Below, piece after piece: positions 43,951 through 55,640 of a DNA stretch of 64,000 nucleotides; position 1 is the stretch's first letter, and every line of letters begins with the position of its first letter. Under the pieces are notes generated by a model that was not told the DNA's origin, ran no database searches, and saw only the letters and a program-made list of their open reading frames with translations. Position numbers and translations under genes: made by a program. The stretch is from Mytilus trossulus (taxonomy: Eukaryota > Mollusca > Bivalvia > Mytilida > Mytilidae): the NCBI RefSeq assembly GCF_036588685.1, contig NC_086375.1:42191270-42255269 (forward strand), read 5' to 3'.

Positions 43951-44714
43951 AAAAAAAAAAAACTTATCCTTCTTTTATATGGGTTGTTCATTGCATTTAT
44001 TCTTGTATTCTGAAACATGGATGACTCTCTCACAGACATATAACCAATTAATAACATTTCATTTGGTGGTACACAGGAATTAACAAATAGTAGGTTTAAA
44101 AGAAAGAAAAAGGAATCTTTAGGGAAACTCAAACTCACAAGTCGAAAAAAAAACCTGCAAAAGACATGGCAAAAACAAAAAAAAAGAAAACGTCCAAGAT
44201 AAATAACAGCGACACAAACCAGTATAGCGATTATCAAATGTAAACTTACAGTTTTCAAAGGAAATTATCATTGTATACTTCTAGTTGTCAAAGGAAATAA
44301 GTTAAATTATCTACTGAAATGATAACTATATGAGTATTGAATATTGAACTGTGACCAAAAGTATATTTAATCGATTTGATAGAAAAAGCTATTTATCACT
44401 CGTGACCACTGGCTCGATCTGAGTTTTCGGGAATCTGCAAACTGATACCTAATTTGGCGCGCATATGTGTAACGTTGTGGTCTATATACACCCACATCTC
44501 TTTTTTTTTTGTGGATTATCAAATAGTTGAATCCAAAACAGATGGTTATTAGATATATTTCAAATATTGAAAAGATCACAATTGATTATCACAATCAGTG
44601 GCAAATATTACAGGCATATCACGAGCGGAAAAAGTGCAAAGACGTGCGTGTCGAACCCATTATGTCGCCCCCCCCCCATTTGTTTCGCTCGATTTTACCC
44701 AAGAACTATAAGAA

Positions 44715-45252
44715 AATAAACAAATTATCTTTTTCGTCTGCTAAAGAGTAGGAGATTCTTCTTGAAGATGAACATGACGGCATAAAAAAATCCATCGACG
44801 TTTCTGTAAAAGAGGCTGTATCTATTCCTCCGTCTATTCCATCTATAGGCGTGTCTCCAATAATTCCTACCACCTGATCTTCCATGGAGGAAATTCTTCT
44901 GGGGAGAACCTCCGCCTGTCTTTCTTGCCTCACGTCTATTGTGAGACACTTTCTGTTTTGCGTTTCTCATGTAAGTTGTTCATTTCTTTCGAATTTCTTC
45001 AACTGTTCTTTGGTGGTGGGTATTTGAAGAATTTATCTTGGTACATATACCATCCCATGTTTTCTTCTTAATGTTATTTGTAGCAACATTTGACATCTTG
45101 CTGAATAGTATTGCCTTATGTTTTTCAACTGCGGTCAGCATAATTTGTAATTCAATAAAGGAATTGAAATCGAGTGGACCCAAGTACAAAACTAGTTTAT
45201 ATAGTAAAATTGCAGCACGACGATAGCCTCTAAAAAGTTTTGAGACAATCAA
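44715..45252 (-). pseudogene. Harbinger Myb-like pseudogene, copy 2
   Basis: Minus-strand pieces ELQIMLTAVEKHKAILFSKM, KKTWDGICTKINSS and RTVEEIRKK match the Myb-like domain of the gene at 39901-41812. After a frameshift, a segment with RKTGGGSPQKNF / SMEDQVVGIIGDTPIDGIDG matches its linker (EEKVAGIIGKTPINGID). It has stops and frameshifts. Confidence 0.75.
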
Positions 45253-45600
45253 ATTTAATCGTTTAAAGAATTGTATTCTCTCATTTTAACAGTTTATATC
45301 ATGGTTTTATAAATATATATGAAAACCTTTATTTTGTGTACTTTTTTTCATAACAAATAAGCCCCCCCCCCCCCCCATCTAACAAAATATATAAAGAAAT
45401 GGTTCAAAATCTATTTGATTTCATTCACTTCATATTTTATTGATAAAAGTTAGGATGGTCTTAGGACCATCGTAGTTAGGACTGTCCTAAGATAGCTTTG
45501 TTTTACATCCTAAGACATGTCTCAGACACGTCTTAAGACCATCCTAAACACTGTCATAAGACATTAGACATGTCTTGGGATACTTTCATTGACACGGCCC

Positions 45601-46404
45601 CTGGATTTCACCAGATTTCCTGAGAAAAGAGAATAAACGTATTGCTATAATACTATTCAAACCATTTTTGTAAAAATAAAGGCTATAGTAATTTGATAGT
45701 AATGTCACGAATTGCCACTAAACCTTCCGTATAATGTATATTATATATTTATCATATGTTTAGTACATAATACAGCAATTTTGTATATCTTATAAAGGTT
45801 CTTTTTTTAAGTCTGTATCACCTACCCTGTATCGCACAGCTAAACCCTTATCACATAGCAAAATCTGTATCGCATACCTGGAGTGGCGTCATCGTTTGAC
45901 TTATGACGTCCAGCTGCTGCATTTTCAGGCTTAGGGAAAACAATGATTTCTTATTTCTTAAAAAAAAGGTCCTATAATTTCAACTTAAATCGATTTTTTT
46001 CCAAACAATTATTACCCAGTAACTTGACGAGGCTAATGTTGGTATCTCGGGATGATACGGATTTTGCCATGTATTATTCTCTATTTATATCGGAGACAGA
46101 CATCTCGGTATAAACCAATAAAAAAAATTAAGAAACGCCTTTACGTCTTAGGGACATCAAAAGATCAATGAAGGATAAAAAAACTTAATTCAAATAGTTT
46201 TGGGGTGGGGGTTAAACTTGCTGCAAGTTTTGTTTATCCTACATCGATTTTAATTATATCCATATGGGTCAATCAATTGTTCCCAAATTATTAAGTTAAG
46301 GTCATTAAAAAAAATATCTGAATTAAGTTTTTTATCCTACATTGAACTTTTGATGTCGTCCCTTGCTGAGGCTGTTCTCCTTTATAATTTTTTTCGATAA
46401 ATGG
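45601..46404. other. No identifiable feature
   Basis: AT-rich sequence with a short repeated GTATCGCA/TATCACATAG patch near 45825-45880. No supported gene. Confidence 0.4.
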
Positions 46405-48530
46405 GTCGAGTGAGGGTAACTATACCAGTGTGAGGAGTGTTGGAAGAAATTTCCTAACAGGCATAAAGTTACCAAGCATGAGCTACATATGCACGGCAGT
46501 CGGATATATTGTTACATGATCCTGTTCTAGGTACGATTCCTACAGACTAAAGAACCACAAAATAAAAAGACACATGAGTAAAACCTTGGCACCAGCAGAG
46601 ATACAAACTACTAGTCTGCCTTCTGTAGTTTAGAGAAAACCCAGCAGCCACTGTATCTATGCCTCCTACATGGAAGTAAAATCAATAACCCAAAACAAGG
46701 GTTACGCAAGATATGAATAAATAAAGACAACAGTAGTATACCGCAGTTCGAAATTGAAACGCAGGAAGATGATGACGATTTGGTAACGCGACTTTCTGAA
46801 ATAAGTGATCAACTAGGAACTACATGTTTTATCACTCAGAATTAAGACAAAATAGACCCCGTTCACACTAGGACATTTTTATCGATTTAAACTAGACCGG
46901 TTCTCTGAAGATCGGTTTAAGGGCTAATGTGAACGTATTGAATCGATCTTCAATCGGTCTAAACTAAAACACCATAAGAGGTAGTTTTGTTTGAATCGAT
47001 CTAAAGTAAACCGATCTTACTTTAGATGTGAACGCATAGATCGATTGAATCAAAAATAACGTATGCGCATGTGTAGCGGCAAAACTATCTCAAAGGTTCG
47101 TTGTTTAACCCGTATTTCTCTGTTAAAAGACATTTAAAACAAACTGAAAACTTGTTGTCTTCGCCGTAGCATAGATTTGCGAATTCTGTGTCTTCTTTTC
47201 TTCTGTTGATTATTTTTTCTTTGTATGAACCGCAGTATTTCCGGCGTCATGTTGTAACTTCGTTGCTACAGTAATTTTTTCAATATTAAACGGAAAAGTT
47301 TAAACTGCAATAACACCAATATCAAAATTTTAACTTGTGATTCAAGAGAAACAATAAATTTATCCAATTTTTCCCCCCAAGTTTATGTATCAGTGTATCA
47401 ACACATGAATTTTATAAATCATTTCTATTTATACACAGTGTTTACAGTTTTACGGGCAAAAAGGTTAGATCGATTGCGTTTTTAATTGTAGTGTGAACGC
47501 AGTGGTTTAGATTAGACCGATAGAGATCGTTATGATTAAAGATAATGTGAACGCTAACTGGTTTTATTTAGATCGATTCAGATTAGATCGATAAAAAAAC
47601 ATTGCTAGTGTGAACGGGGTCTTAGATAATTGTTTCAAGTGTGGGGCCGCATAGTAAATTGCCAGACCCTGATGAGGTCATCCTAACCAAATGCTGAAGT
47701 GTAACACGTGTCCTCATCTAGTAGCATCAACCTTGAATTATAGCATGAAGACTCACCATGGTTTACCCAAACTGTATTACTCAAGTGACAATGGGCCATT
47801 CCAGTTAATTTCTGACAGGTAGGGATGGATGGGGAGATTTTTTTTCATACCTTATTTTTTAATTATTTACTGTTGCAAGACCCTCAGAAATTTTTGGGTA
47901 TAAATGTATGTGTCAGATGAAAACAAAACCCATAAATTTCACACCTAATATGCATAAATTTTACACCCCTCAGAAAAGACCATCCATTCCCCTTTAGCTG
48001 ATATTAACTGTAATGACCCAATACCTGCTACACCTTTTGCATGGACAGAGAGAATTAAGAACACAATAAGGCCATTCAATAGAGAATTTTTGCAAAAGTA
48101 AAATCGTTAGTCAACAAAACCAAAAACCACGAGTCCAAACCGTCATCAGGGACAACAAATTGATTTCTCATCAGACTCAAAGGGGCTTCAAGTACCACAA
48201 CCTCACCTGTAATTATTAATCTTGGTATTGAGGAACATATGAATAGTGTTACCTCAATAAAGAAAAAAGGATAGTAATCATTTGGCATTGCCTAGCAAAT
48301 TAAGCCGCAACTGAGCAATGCAAAAATATGGCAGAGGTTTTTGGCTCACCCCGGTCAATTTGACAACTCTCTTAAGGATACAGATCTTCCAAATCATGAA
48401 AGCAGTCGTTCAGAGTGATAGCCACATTGGTTCTGTTATTCCTTTCGGCTATGGATGTGTGATTTGCAAATGCACAATTGATCTAAAACGTGTGAAATGT
48501 GCGGCGCGGGTAGTTTAAAAAGTGCCCGAA
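46405..48530 (+). pseudogene. Zinc-finger coding relic interrupted by a MITE
   Basis: 46420-46495 translates as a C2H2 finger (YQCEECWKKFPNRHKVTKHE then LHMH; C-x2-C-x12-H-x4-H). An acidic stretch follows near 46760 (FEIETQEDDDDLVTRLSEI). After the MITE, a second finger-like segment reads LKCNTCPHLVASTLNYSMKT then HH (near 47690-47760), and scattered coding-like pieces follow (ADINCNDPIPATPFAWTERI near 48000; WQRFLAHPGQFDNSLKDTDL near 48330). Many stops break it. It is either an old zinc-finger gene copy or the remnant of a transposon-encoded protein; I cannot decide. Confidence 0.45.
46850..47626. mobile_element. MITE with AGACCCCGTTCACACTAG termini
   Basis: The left end AGACCCCGTTCACACTAG continues into ACATTTTTATCGAT. 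The right end is its inverted counterpart, ATCGATAAAAAAACATTGCT then AGTGTGAACGGGGTCT. Nearer the centre are further inverted TGTGAACG and ATCGATCT motifs (46935-47040 and 47490-47580). About 775 bp, no coding capacity. The target duplication is not clear. It splits a zinc-finger coding relic. Confidence 0.75.
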
Positions 48531-48789
48531 TATGCTACTTCTTCGTCACTTTTTCTATATTGACAAAAAGGAAGGACTCTTGTAAAAAAAATTCTCAAAA
48601 ATAGTAAGACCAGTTATTTTCTATTGAAAATATTCACAATAAGGGAGGACTCTGTCAAATCTTTCTGAAAAAAAAAGGTAAGAAACTTAGATTTACGAAA
48701 AATGGTTAAAAATTTACTATAAAGTGCAATAACTCCTAAAAGGGTCATGTTGACTAATTTGTGAATCTAACATTATTGCTGTTTACAGT

Positions 48790-48907
48790 TTGTGAGGGAC
48801 ACGTGCTTGGTATGCATAGCTCTTGATGTTTTCAGCTTTCTTCGAAGGAAGCCGAGAGTTTTGTTAGCTTTCGAGATATTGTCATCTCTGTGTTTGTCCC
48901 ATAAACT
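48790..48907 (-). pseudogene. Displaced C-terminal piece of the minus-strand LINE
   Basis: Minus-strand translation reads LWDKHRDDNISKANKTLGFL then RRKLKTS, the block that normally follows KYLGITLQSNLS in this LINE type. The KYLGITLQSNLS part lies at 52687-53047 on the far side of the plus-strand LINE. The two halves were one sequence before that insertion. Confidence 0.7.
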
Positions 48908-51900
48908 TATTTCTAATAGGAAGTTCTACACTAAAACGAATGTCGGCTAGAAAAATGACAACACATAGCATCACAACAAAAGTAAAGACAATCCAAGCAG
49001 GAAGAATAAGGGATATTGAGAATTCCCTTATAGAATATATATCTGAAGGCAAACTCGACTCTGAATCTTATTCACACGGTGAAACAGAGCTTACCGGAAA
49101 CGCAAATAAGTATTTCATAAATTCTACCAAGGCCTACAGATTACAAGTCAAACCAAATTATTTCTGAAGTCAACCAGCATTTACTAACAGTTGAAGACAA
49201 TCAAGTGAAAATACTTGATAACACGTTAGACTTTTTGTACGGCAATCGTCCTAATCAATTGCTTTTTCAGCACCATGTACATACCAACGTAGACGGTGCT
49301 TAAGTTCTAAGCCATAACATTATTTCTTGTGTTAACACAATGCTTAGATTGTACAATTCAAATTCACATTTTGAACAAAATTTTTATTCGAATAGGATAA
49401 CAGGGAGGAGATATGCGCCATTAGAGACAACCGATCAAGATTAACAACATCCACATTCATTTCGTCCAAACGTGAAACGTCTGGAATTAAAAGAAACTTT
49501 TAAATTCTGCTCAAGTCAAGCAAACGATTGTATTTTATATCATTCTATAGTTATTCTCATTGTATTGCTATTTTTCTTCTTGAGCAAAAATCAGAATGCT
49601 CCAAATATACCCAGATCAATCCTTTTATATTCCCACACAAATACCTTAACATTTGTCCCTTAAATATAAACCATGTTTTACCAAAATTTGCCGAAATAAA
49701 ATACTTAATTTCGGAATCAAAATCAAACACGCATATTTTATGTTTGAGTGAAACTTTTTTTTAAAACAGTGTCAAAAATAAAGAGATCAATATTCTAGGT
49801 TAAAATTTACATAGAAAAGACATAATTGATAAATCTGGGGGTGGGCTTTTACTTTATACTTCAAAACAAATAAATATTCTTAGAAGGGACGATTTGGAAA
49901 TGCAAGAAATTGAGTCAATGTGGATAGAAATTATTAATATTCATCAAAAGCCTATTTTACTGGGTTATGTATATAGGCCACCTAACAGTTATGCTAACTG
50001 GGTTACTATGTTTGAAACCATGATGTTAAAAGTTGACACTGAAGAAAAGGAAACTCTTGTTATGGGAGATTGTAATATTGATATAATGTCAAGTAAAAAC
50101 CATGCTAAAATATTTTCAACATGAGTCAAATGGTTACAGAACCTACCAGAGTAACTAAAACTTCATCTACTTTAATTGACCATGTGTATTGTAATCTGCC
50201 AGAAAATATTAATTATATTGCAGTTCCAAAATATTCAATCAGTGATCATGCACTATCCAGTATGTATTTCTCATAAAAGAGGGTTCAAAACGAAAAAACA
50301 AATCCATGATTATATAACTTATAGATCTACAAAATATTTCAACGAGACTGATTTTATTCACCATTTATCTCAGTGTCCCTTTGACAGTATACTAGAAATT
50401 GATGACCCTGATGAAGCGCTACTAAGTTTTATAAATATTTTTACTGAAGTGTTAAATCATCATGCTCCTCTCATTAAAAAGCGAGTTAAGCATGTTTATC
50501 AAAATCAGTGGATAAATGATGAAATTATGGAGGGCATGAAAAAACGTAATTAGTATCATAAGAAAAAAGACACATATAACTATTTTTGGAGAAACAAGGT
50601 TAAATACCTGATAGAAAATTCAAAACAAAATTTTTATACTAAGTATTAGAACAAGAAAAAGGAAATAGCAGCAAATTATGGAAACACTTGCATAATGTAA
50701 ATGGTAGTGAAAATCATCATGACCATGTAATCTTAAATGACTGTAGCAATAAATCAATTACAGACCCTAAAAGCATTGCTGATACTTTCAATAATTATTT
50801 TACAAATATTACTGAAAATGTTAATCTTAAATCAAACTCAAGCACCAGTTGTTCTGGAAAACTTAATAATTATATTTCATGTCGTGTGCCAGAACATGTT
50901 TTTTTTTACCATATCACAAATAACTAGTGAATTTGTTCTCCATCAATTAATCACACTTGATGAGAAAAAAGCAACAGGTCTTGATAATATCAGTGCAAAG
51001 TTTTTAAAAATGTCATCACACCTAATTTCAGTTCCATTATGCCACATTTTTAATTCACGCATCAGAAAATCAGCATACCCATCGTTATTCAAACTGGCTA
51101 AAGTTCTTCCAGTATTTAAAAATAAAGGTTAAAAAAATGATGTTTTTAACTACAGACCTATTGCAATTTTACCATTACTATCTAAGATCCTTGAGCGACA
51201 CGTAAAAACTCATTTGATGAATTTTCTAAACAAATATAATCTATTGTATGTCATGCAATCAAGCTTTCGTGCAAACCATTCCTGTCAAACTGCTATGACT
51301 TCTTTGTTAGATAAATGGTTAAAAGCCATTGATGAAGGAAATTTAGTAGGGGCAGTATTTTTAGATCTGTGTAAAGCTTTTGATCTTCTAAATCACAAAC
51401 TACTCCTTTCAAAAATTACAAAAATATAAATGTTCTTATAATTCTATTCATTGGTTTACTTCGTATTTAGCTGATATACATAAAGTCGTATCAATTTCAA
51501 ATACTTTTTCAGATGTATCTACATTAAAAGCAGGTGTACCTCAAGGGTCCGTTTTAGGTCCTATATTATTCTTGATATTTATTAATGATTTGATTTGCAT
51601 TTGTGTAATCCTAATAATCATATTGATCTTTTTGCTATGATAGCACTATTTCTGTAATTGGAAAAGACAAAAGGTATATAAGTCGGATACTCAATGTTGT
51701 ATTAGAAAATATTTGTCAATGGGTTGATGAAAACAAAATGTTAGTTAATGTGTCAAAAACTAAGACAATGTGTATAGGTTCAAAACAAAAACTGTCTGTG
51801 ATGTGTAATGACACATTGAATGTATCCATTAATGGCCAAAAGATTAATGAAAGTCACTGTGAAAAAGTCCTAGGTATTTTTGTTGACAAAACTCTTTCTT

Positions 51901-52686
51901 GGTATGATCAAATTAATCATATAATCAAAAAAGTTAATTCTTCATTAGCTTTATTAAAAAGAATCAAGAAATTCTTGAATCACAATGCACGAATTCTATT
52001 TTAAAATGCGTATATTCTTTCACATTTGGATTAGTGTTGTTCAGTATGGGGAAACTGTAACAAGTTTTTAGTTGACAGTTTACTAAAATTGCAAAAAAGG
52101 GCAGCTAGAATTATTTTAAACGAACACGATATTCATAAACCATCCATTGAACTATTTAAGGAATCTGGAATTATTCCTCTTACTAAGAGAATATCTTACC
52201 ACAAATCATTATTAATGTATAAATCAAAACACCAACTGGCACCAAAATATTTATCAAATCTTAGTGTGCCTACAAGTAGTAAACAATCGTACAATACTCG
52301 ACTTTCATCATCGGATAATTTTATTGTCCCTAAATCAAATACAGAATTATACAAATCAAGTTTTTCTTTTAGTGGTCCAAAAGTGTGGAATTCATTGTCC
52401 AGTGAAATTAAAAAATTAAAAAGTATTTCTGCATTTAAAAACTCTTACAAGTCATTTTATTTTGATAAGTGTTAACTTTTTAAGTTAAGCCACAATTTAT
52501 ACCATAGGTGGTGTTGTTATATTACTTTCTATACGTCTATTCTTTACATGTGTGTAATAGTAGATTAATTATATTTTATTCATATTGTTAACATTGTATG
52601 TATAAATAGAGAGCCTTATTGAAAATTGGTTTAATCCAAATAAGTTACTCTCTTTAAATAAAGCTATTATTATTATTATTATTATT
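48908..52686 (+). mobile_element. Nearly full-length LINE with (ATT)n tail
   Basis: 3.78 kb from the junction at 48907 to an ATT-repeat tail at about 52668-52686, preceded by AATAAAG. The flanks are ATAAACT (left) and ATTAACT (right), a 7-bp target duplication with one difference, and the surrounding DNA rejoins as a single minus-strand LINE reading frame. Inside are a short 5' region with an ORF1-like frame (48940-49166) and a decayed ORF2. The clade is probably in the CR1/L2 group judged by motif pattern and short-repeat tail; unverified. Confidence 0.8.
49655..52475 (+). pseudogene. LINE ORF2 (endonuclease and reverse transcriptase), decayed
   Basis: In order: endonuclease N-terminal part with SNTHILCLSETFF (Glu of the AP-endonuclease fold), GYVYRPPNSYANW and ETLVMGDCNIDIM near 49980-50085, SDHALS near 50240; reverse-transcriptase blocks LDEKKATGLDNISAKFLKM, NYRPIAILPLLSKILERHV, GAVFLDLCKAFDLLNHKLL (first catalytic Asp), GVPQGSVLGPILFLIFINDL, then a damaged YADD region near 51640; C-terminal blocks KTKTMCIGSKQK, KVLGIFVDKTLSW, LQKRAARIILNE and FSGPKVWNSLSSEIKKLKSI, ending in a stop at 52473-52475. 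At least five stops or frameshifts break the frame. Confidence 0.85.
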
Positions 52687-53470
52687 AACTAAGGTTTGAT
52701 TGTAATGTAATGCCCAAGTACTTAGCAGATGTAACAGTTTCTAGTATATGATTGTGTAGAGTGTAATTATGTTGTAAAGGTTGACGTTTAGTTGTTACAG
52801 AGAGAACATTACACTTGTCTGGGTGGAAGGCCATCAGCCAGTCCTCTTCCCATTTTGCAGTTGCGTCAAGGTCAGCTTGCAGTTTTAGGCAGTCACTCTG
52901 GGATTTAACTGGCATGAATATGATACTGTCATCAGTAAATAGTATAAGTTTGCTATGTGTAAGGTAGTCTGGAAGGACGTTGATATACGCCAAGAATAAT
53001 GCAGGACCTAAGACAGTACCTTGAAGAGCTTTTCGATTCCGTTTCATGTTATCTGTAGTTCACTGAATTTAGGGTGTGAACTGATGCCTTTGTTTGGTAT
53101 TGGGTCATCTGTTTACTGGGTAAATACAGATTGAAACTGTTCGTTTATAAGACTTGCTTTCTCTGTAGCGTCTGTAATGATGTTGCCGTCTTTCTTTAGT
53201 GCAGAGATACCATATTTGTCAGTTCTTATTGACTTGATGTATTGAAAGTGTTTTTTTAGGTTTGCTCTGATTTTGTATTTGAATGTCTGGTGCATTAATG
53301 GGTAGATCACATATAAATTTTTTAATATATTCCCAGTAGGCTTTCCTTTGATCTTTTTGTACCTCAGCTTTCATCTTTTTATATTTCTCAGTATATTCGC
53401 TGTTTTTTTCGCTTTTTGAAAAGTTTGTTTTTCTTGTTAATTTGACGTCTTAATTTATCAGATATCCACA
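52687..53470 (-). pseudogene. Older LINE reverse-transcriptase fragment, host of the LINE insertion
   Basis: Minus-strand frames: 53310-53113 reads KYKIRANLKKHFQYIKSIRT, ISALKKDGNIITDATEKASL and NEQFQSVFT. 53047-52685 reads LQGTVLGPALFLAYINVLPD, KLILFTDDSIIFM (catalytic DD), WLMAFHPDKCNVLSVT and SAKYLGITLQSNLS. Typical LINE reverse transcriptase, with the region between the two frames deleted or shifted. It is cut at 52687 by the plus-strand LINE and resumes at 48907. Confidence 0.8.
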
Positions 53471-53587
53471 ATAATCGATGTTTGTTTCGTAGGATCTTTG
53501 ATGGAATATGTTTTTCGACAGAGCTGTTTACAGTTGAAAAGAATAATGTTCAAAATACAGTCATAATGTATCAACAAATTAGTAAAC

Positions 53588-54028
53588 AAGAATGTGTCCA
53601 TAGTACACTGATGCCCCACTCGCACTATCATTTTACATGTTCACTGGACCGTAAAATTGGGGTCAATACTTTAATTTGGCATTAAAATTAGAAAGATCAT
53701 ATCAGAGGTAAAATGTGTACTAAGTTTCAAGTTGATTGGACTTCCAACTTCATCAAAAACTACCTTGACCAAAAACTTTAACCTGAGCTTCACACTATCT
53801 TTTTCTTTGTTCAGTGGACCATGAAATTTGGGTCAATACTTTAATTTGACATTAACATTAGAAAGATCATATGATAGGGAACATGTGTACTAAGTTTCAA
53901 ATTGATTGGACTTCAACTTCATCAAAAACTACCTCGACCAAAAACTTTAACCTGAAGCTGGACGAACGAACGGAGGCACAGACCAGAAAACATAATGCCC
54001 CTCTACTATCGTAGGTGGGGCATAAAAA
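53588..54028 (+). mobile_element. Second pearl/Helentron-associated-like element, two core repeats
   Basis: Starts GAATGTGTCCATAGTACACT with GATGCCCCAC just inside. Two core units follow with a period of 170 bp (GGTCAATACTTTAATTTG at 53661 and 53831), then GACGAACGAACGGAGGCACA. It closes with a strong hairpin at 53995-54023 (ATGCCCCTCTAC, loop TATC, GTAGGTGGGGCAT) before AAAAA. The layout matches the element at 17686-18545 (tandem core, GACGGAC-type simple repeat, 3' hairpin) with different sequence. Confidence 0.65.
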
Positions 54029-54399
54029 TATGTTTAAACATAAATTGTAGGTATAACTTATCATTAAGCGATTTAGTTCGTACCCAATAATTATTGTAGG
54101 CTAGTCAATCAATCTTCAGTGAAATCTTGTATGTTTTGAGAGCTGGCGATACATGTCTTTCAAAATACTAGTTCATAAAACAGTGTGCGAGCCAATTCTC
54201 ATTCACCAAAAGTTCTCTTGTCCAATTGTGAAGCATCAGCAGCAATAAATTTCTAGTTGTAAGAGCGGGCGAGGCGATAAATTTATTTCAAAATACGAGT
54301 TTATATAACGGGGGTGAGCGAGCCAATTCTCATTCTTTAAGCCGAAAATTCTTTCACGGTACATTGCTAAGTGTTTGTGTTTGTGTTTTGGTCTGGTTT

Positions 54400-54596
54400 T
54401 TTTTTAATTTATAAGCAAGAGGTCAACTATATTTGTTGTATTGAAGAATTGTTAGAGGTATTGTCTGCCTTGTATGGTTCATCTGACCTTGACCTCATTT
54501 TCATGGTTCATTGATCAATGTTTTGTTTTCTTGGTTAATGTTGAGTTTAAGTGACAGTTGTAATGAAGCTTTAAATTAAGGTCTATCAAGATAGTA
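54400..54596. repeat. Likely dispersed repeat
   Basis: GGTTCATCTGACCTTGACCT and TTCATGGTTCATTGATCAAT resemble a sequence that I recall as widely repeated in bivalve DNA. There is no second copy in this window to confirm it. Confidence 0.3.
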
Positions 54597-54880
54597 CCAA
54601 TGATTAGTAAAGAAGGCAAGACAAATATGGACAAGAAATAGTTTTAATGGATGCAACATATAAAACTTCAAAATAGGCCACTCTTTGTTCTATCTGTCTG
54701 CAGTAATGTAGGTTACCAGGCAGTTGGTGCATTCATGGTGGAAAGAGAAACAGAGGACAACATAGCAGAGGCTCTTCGGAATTTTGCTACCTGGAATCCG
54801 GACTATAAGCCACGTTTCTTTATGTGTGATTTCGACTACCAGGAAATATAAGCATTGGAAAGAACATTTAAGGGTAAATA
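54597..54880 (+). pseudogene. MULE-type / ZSWIM-like transposase fragment
   Basis: Near 54610 the frame reads KYGQEIVLMDATYKTSK. After a shift, 54690-54850 reads PLFVLSVCSNVGYQAVGAFM then EALRNFATWNPDYKPRFFMC and DFDYQEI, followed by a stop and ALERTF. The order MDATYKT – NVGYQ – WNP – DF.E matches the MULE transposase fold of ZSWIM3/ZSWIM1-like proteins, where these Asp residues are catalytic in active transposases. It is a short frameshifted fragment; the SWIM zinc finger is absent. Confidence 0.65.
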
Positions 54881-55204
54881 TTTGCATACAACAATCAAGT
54901 TCTTGTCGTTATGGTTCCTGTCATCCCCATTTATTTTGTTTTATCTCCCGTTAGAAAGTTATTACACAGGCTGAGTGAGAGGCAACACATTTAACACTAT
55001 CAATCCAACTAGATCTGCCTGCGTATCGATGCATTCCGCACAGTTAAACGGATAAAGATGTTACTTCTTCGTGGGATTTGTCCTGTCTTAATCCTTTCCA
55101 ACTCTGGAGAAAACAACATTTAAGTCCTACACTCTGACCTTCACAAATTTTGGTTCAAGATTGCGTACAATTTCATATCATAGAGAACAACCATTTAACA
55201 CTGA

Positions 55205-55375
55205 TAGGAAAAAGTAAAATCACAAAAATACTGAACTTAGAAGAAATCAATTCGGAAAGTCCATTATCACATGACAAAATCAAATAACAAAACGCATCAA
55301 AAACGAATGGACAAGAACTGTCATATTCCTAACTTGGTACAGGCGTTTTCAAATGTAGAAAATGGTAGATTAAAC
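55205..55375 (+). repeat. Dispersed repeat family B
   Basis: ACAAAAATACTGAACTTAGA, CAAAACGCATCAAAAACGAA and CTTGGTACAGGCGTTTTC match 2590-2780. Confidence 0.6.
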
Positions 55376-55544
55376 ATTCGCACAGTGGAATCAACTATTT
55401 TGGGATTCTTATAAATTCTATATATAACTTTTGGACTATTTTAAATCTCGGTCTATTTCTGAAATTTATTCTTGCATACTTTTGATTTTTTTAACCTTGT
55501 ATCCTAACATTGTCTATGTAAATTTTTTAAATTGTTTTGGATGC

Positions 55545-55640
55545 ACATTGAACGACAAATTTATGTGACGTATAAAAAATATCTGACGTCAGACACTCAA
55601 AACAAAAAATGTATTCGTAGATAGTAATGTTTGTGTGTTT
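55545..55640 (+). repeat. Dispersed repeat family E
   Basis: GCACATTGAACGACAAATTT, ATGTGACGTATA and GACGTCAGACAC recur at 63172-63255 as GCACATTGAACGACAAGTCT, ATGTGCCGTATA and GACGTCGGACAC. Confidence 0.55.

Larger units (their letters stand above)
42721..45600. mobile_element. PIF/Harbinger DNA transposon, copy 2 (related family)
   Basis: Left end AGACCGTGTCAACGAA and right end TTCATTGACACGGCCC are inverted copies with differences; CTG occurs at both flanks and may be the 3-bp target duplication. Subterminal GGTCTTAGGATGG / CCATCCTAA motifs recur. It carries the same convergent nuclease and Myb-like gene pair as copy 1, both decayed, in 2.9 kb without nested insertions. Confidence 0.8.

Noticed and set aside
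43761-44258. 165-codon minus-strand frame, hydrophobic
   Set aside because: Antisense to the nuclease pseudogene's end and to purine-rich filler; no recognisable domain.
47668-47700. CTGATGAG near 47668 as a further hammerhead
   Set aside because: No GAAA strand or stem II follows within a workable distance.
50409-50420. CTGATGAAG near 50409 as a hammerhead core
   Set aside because: It lies inside the LINE coding region and lacks the second core strand.
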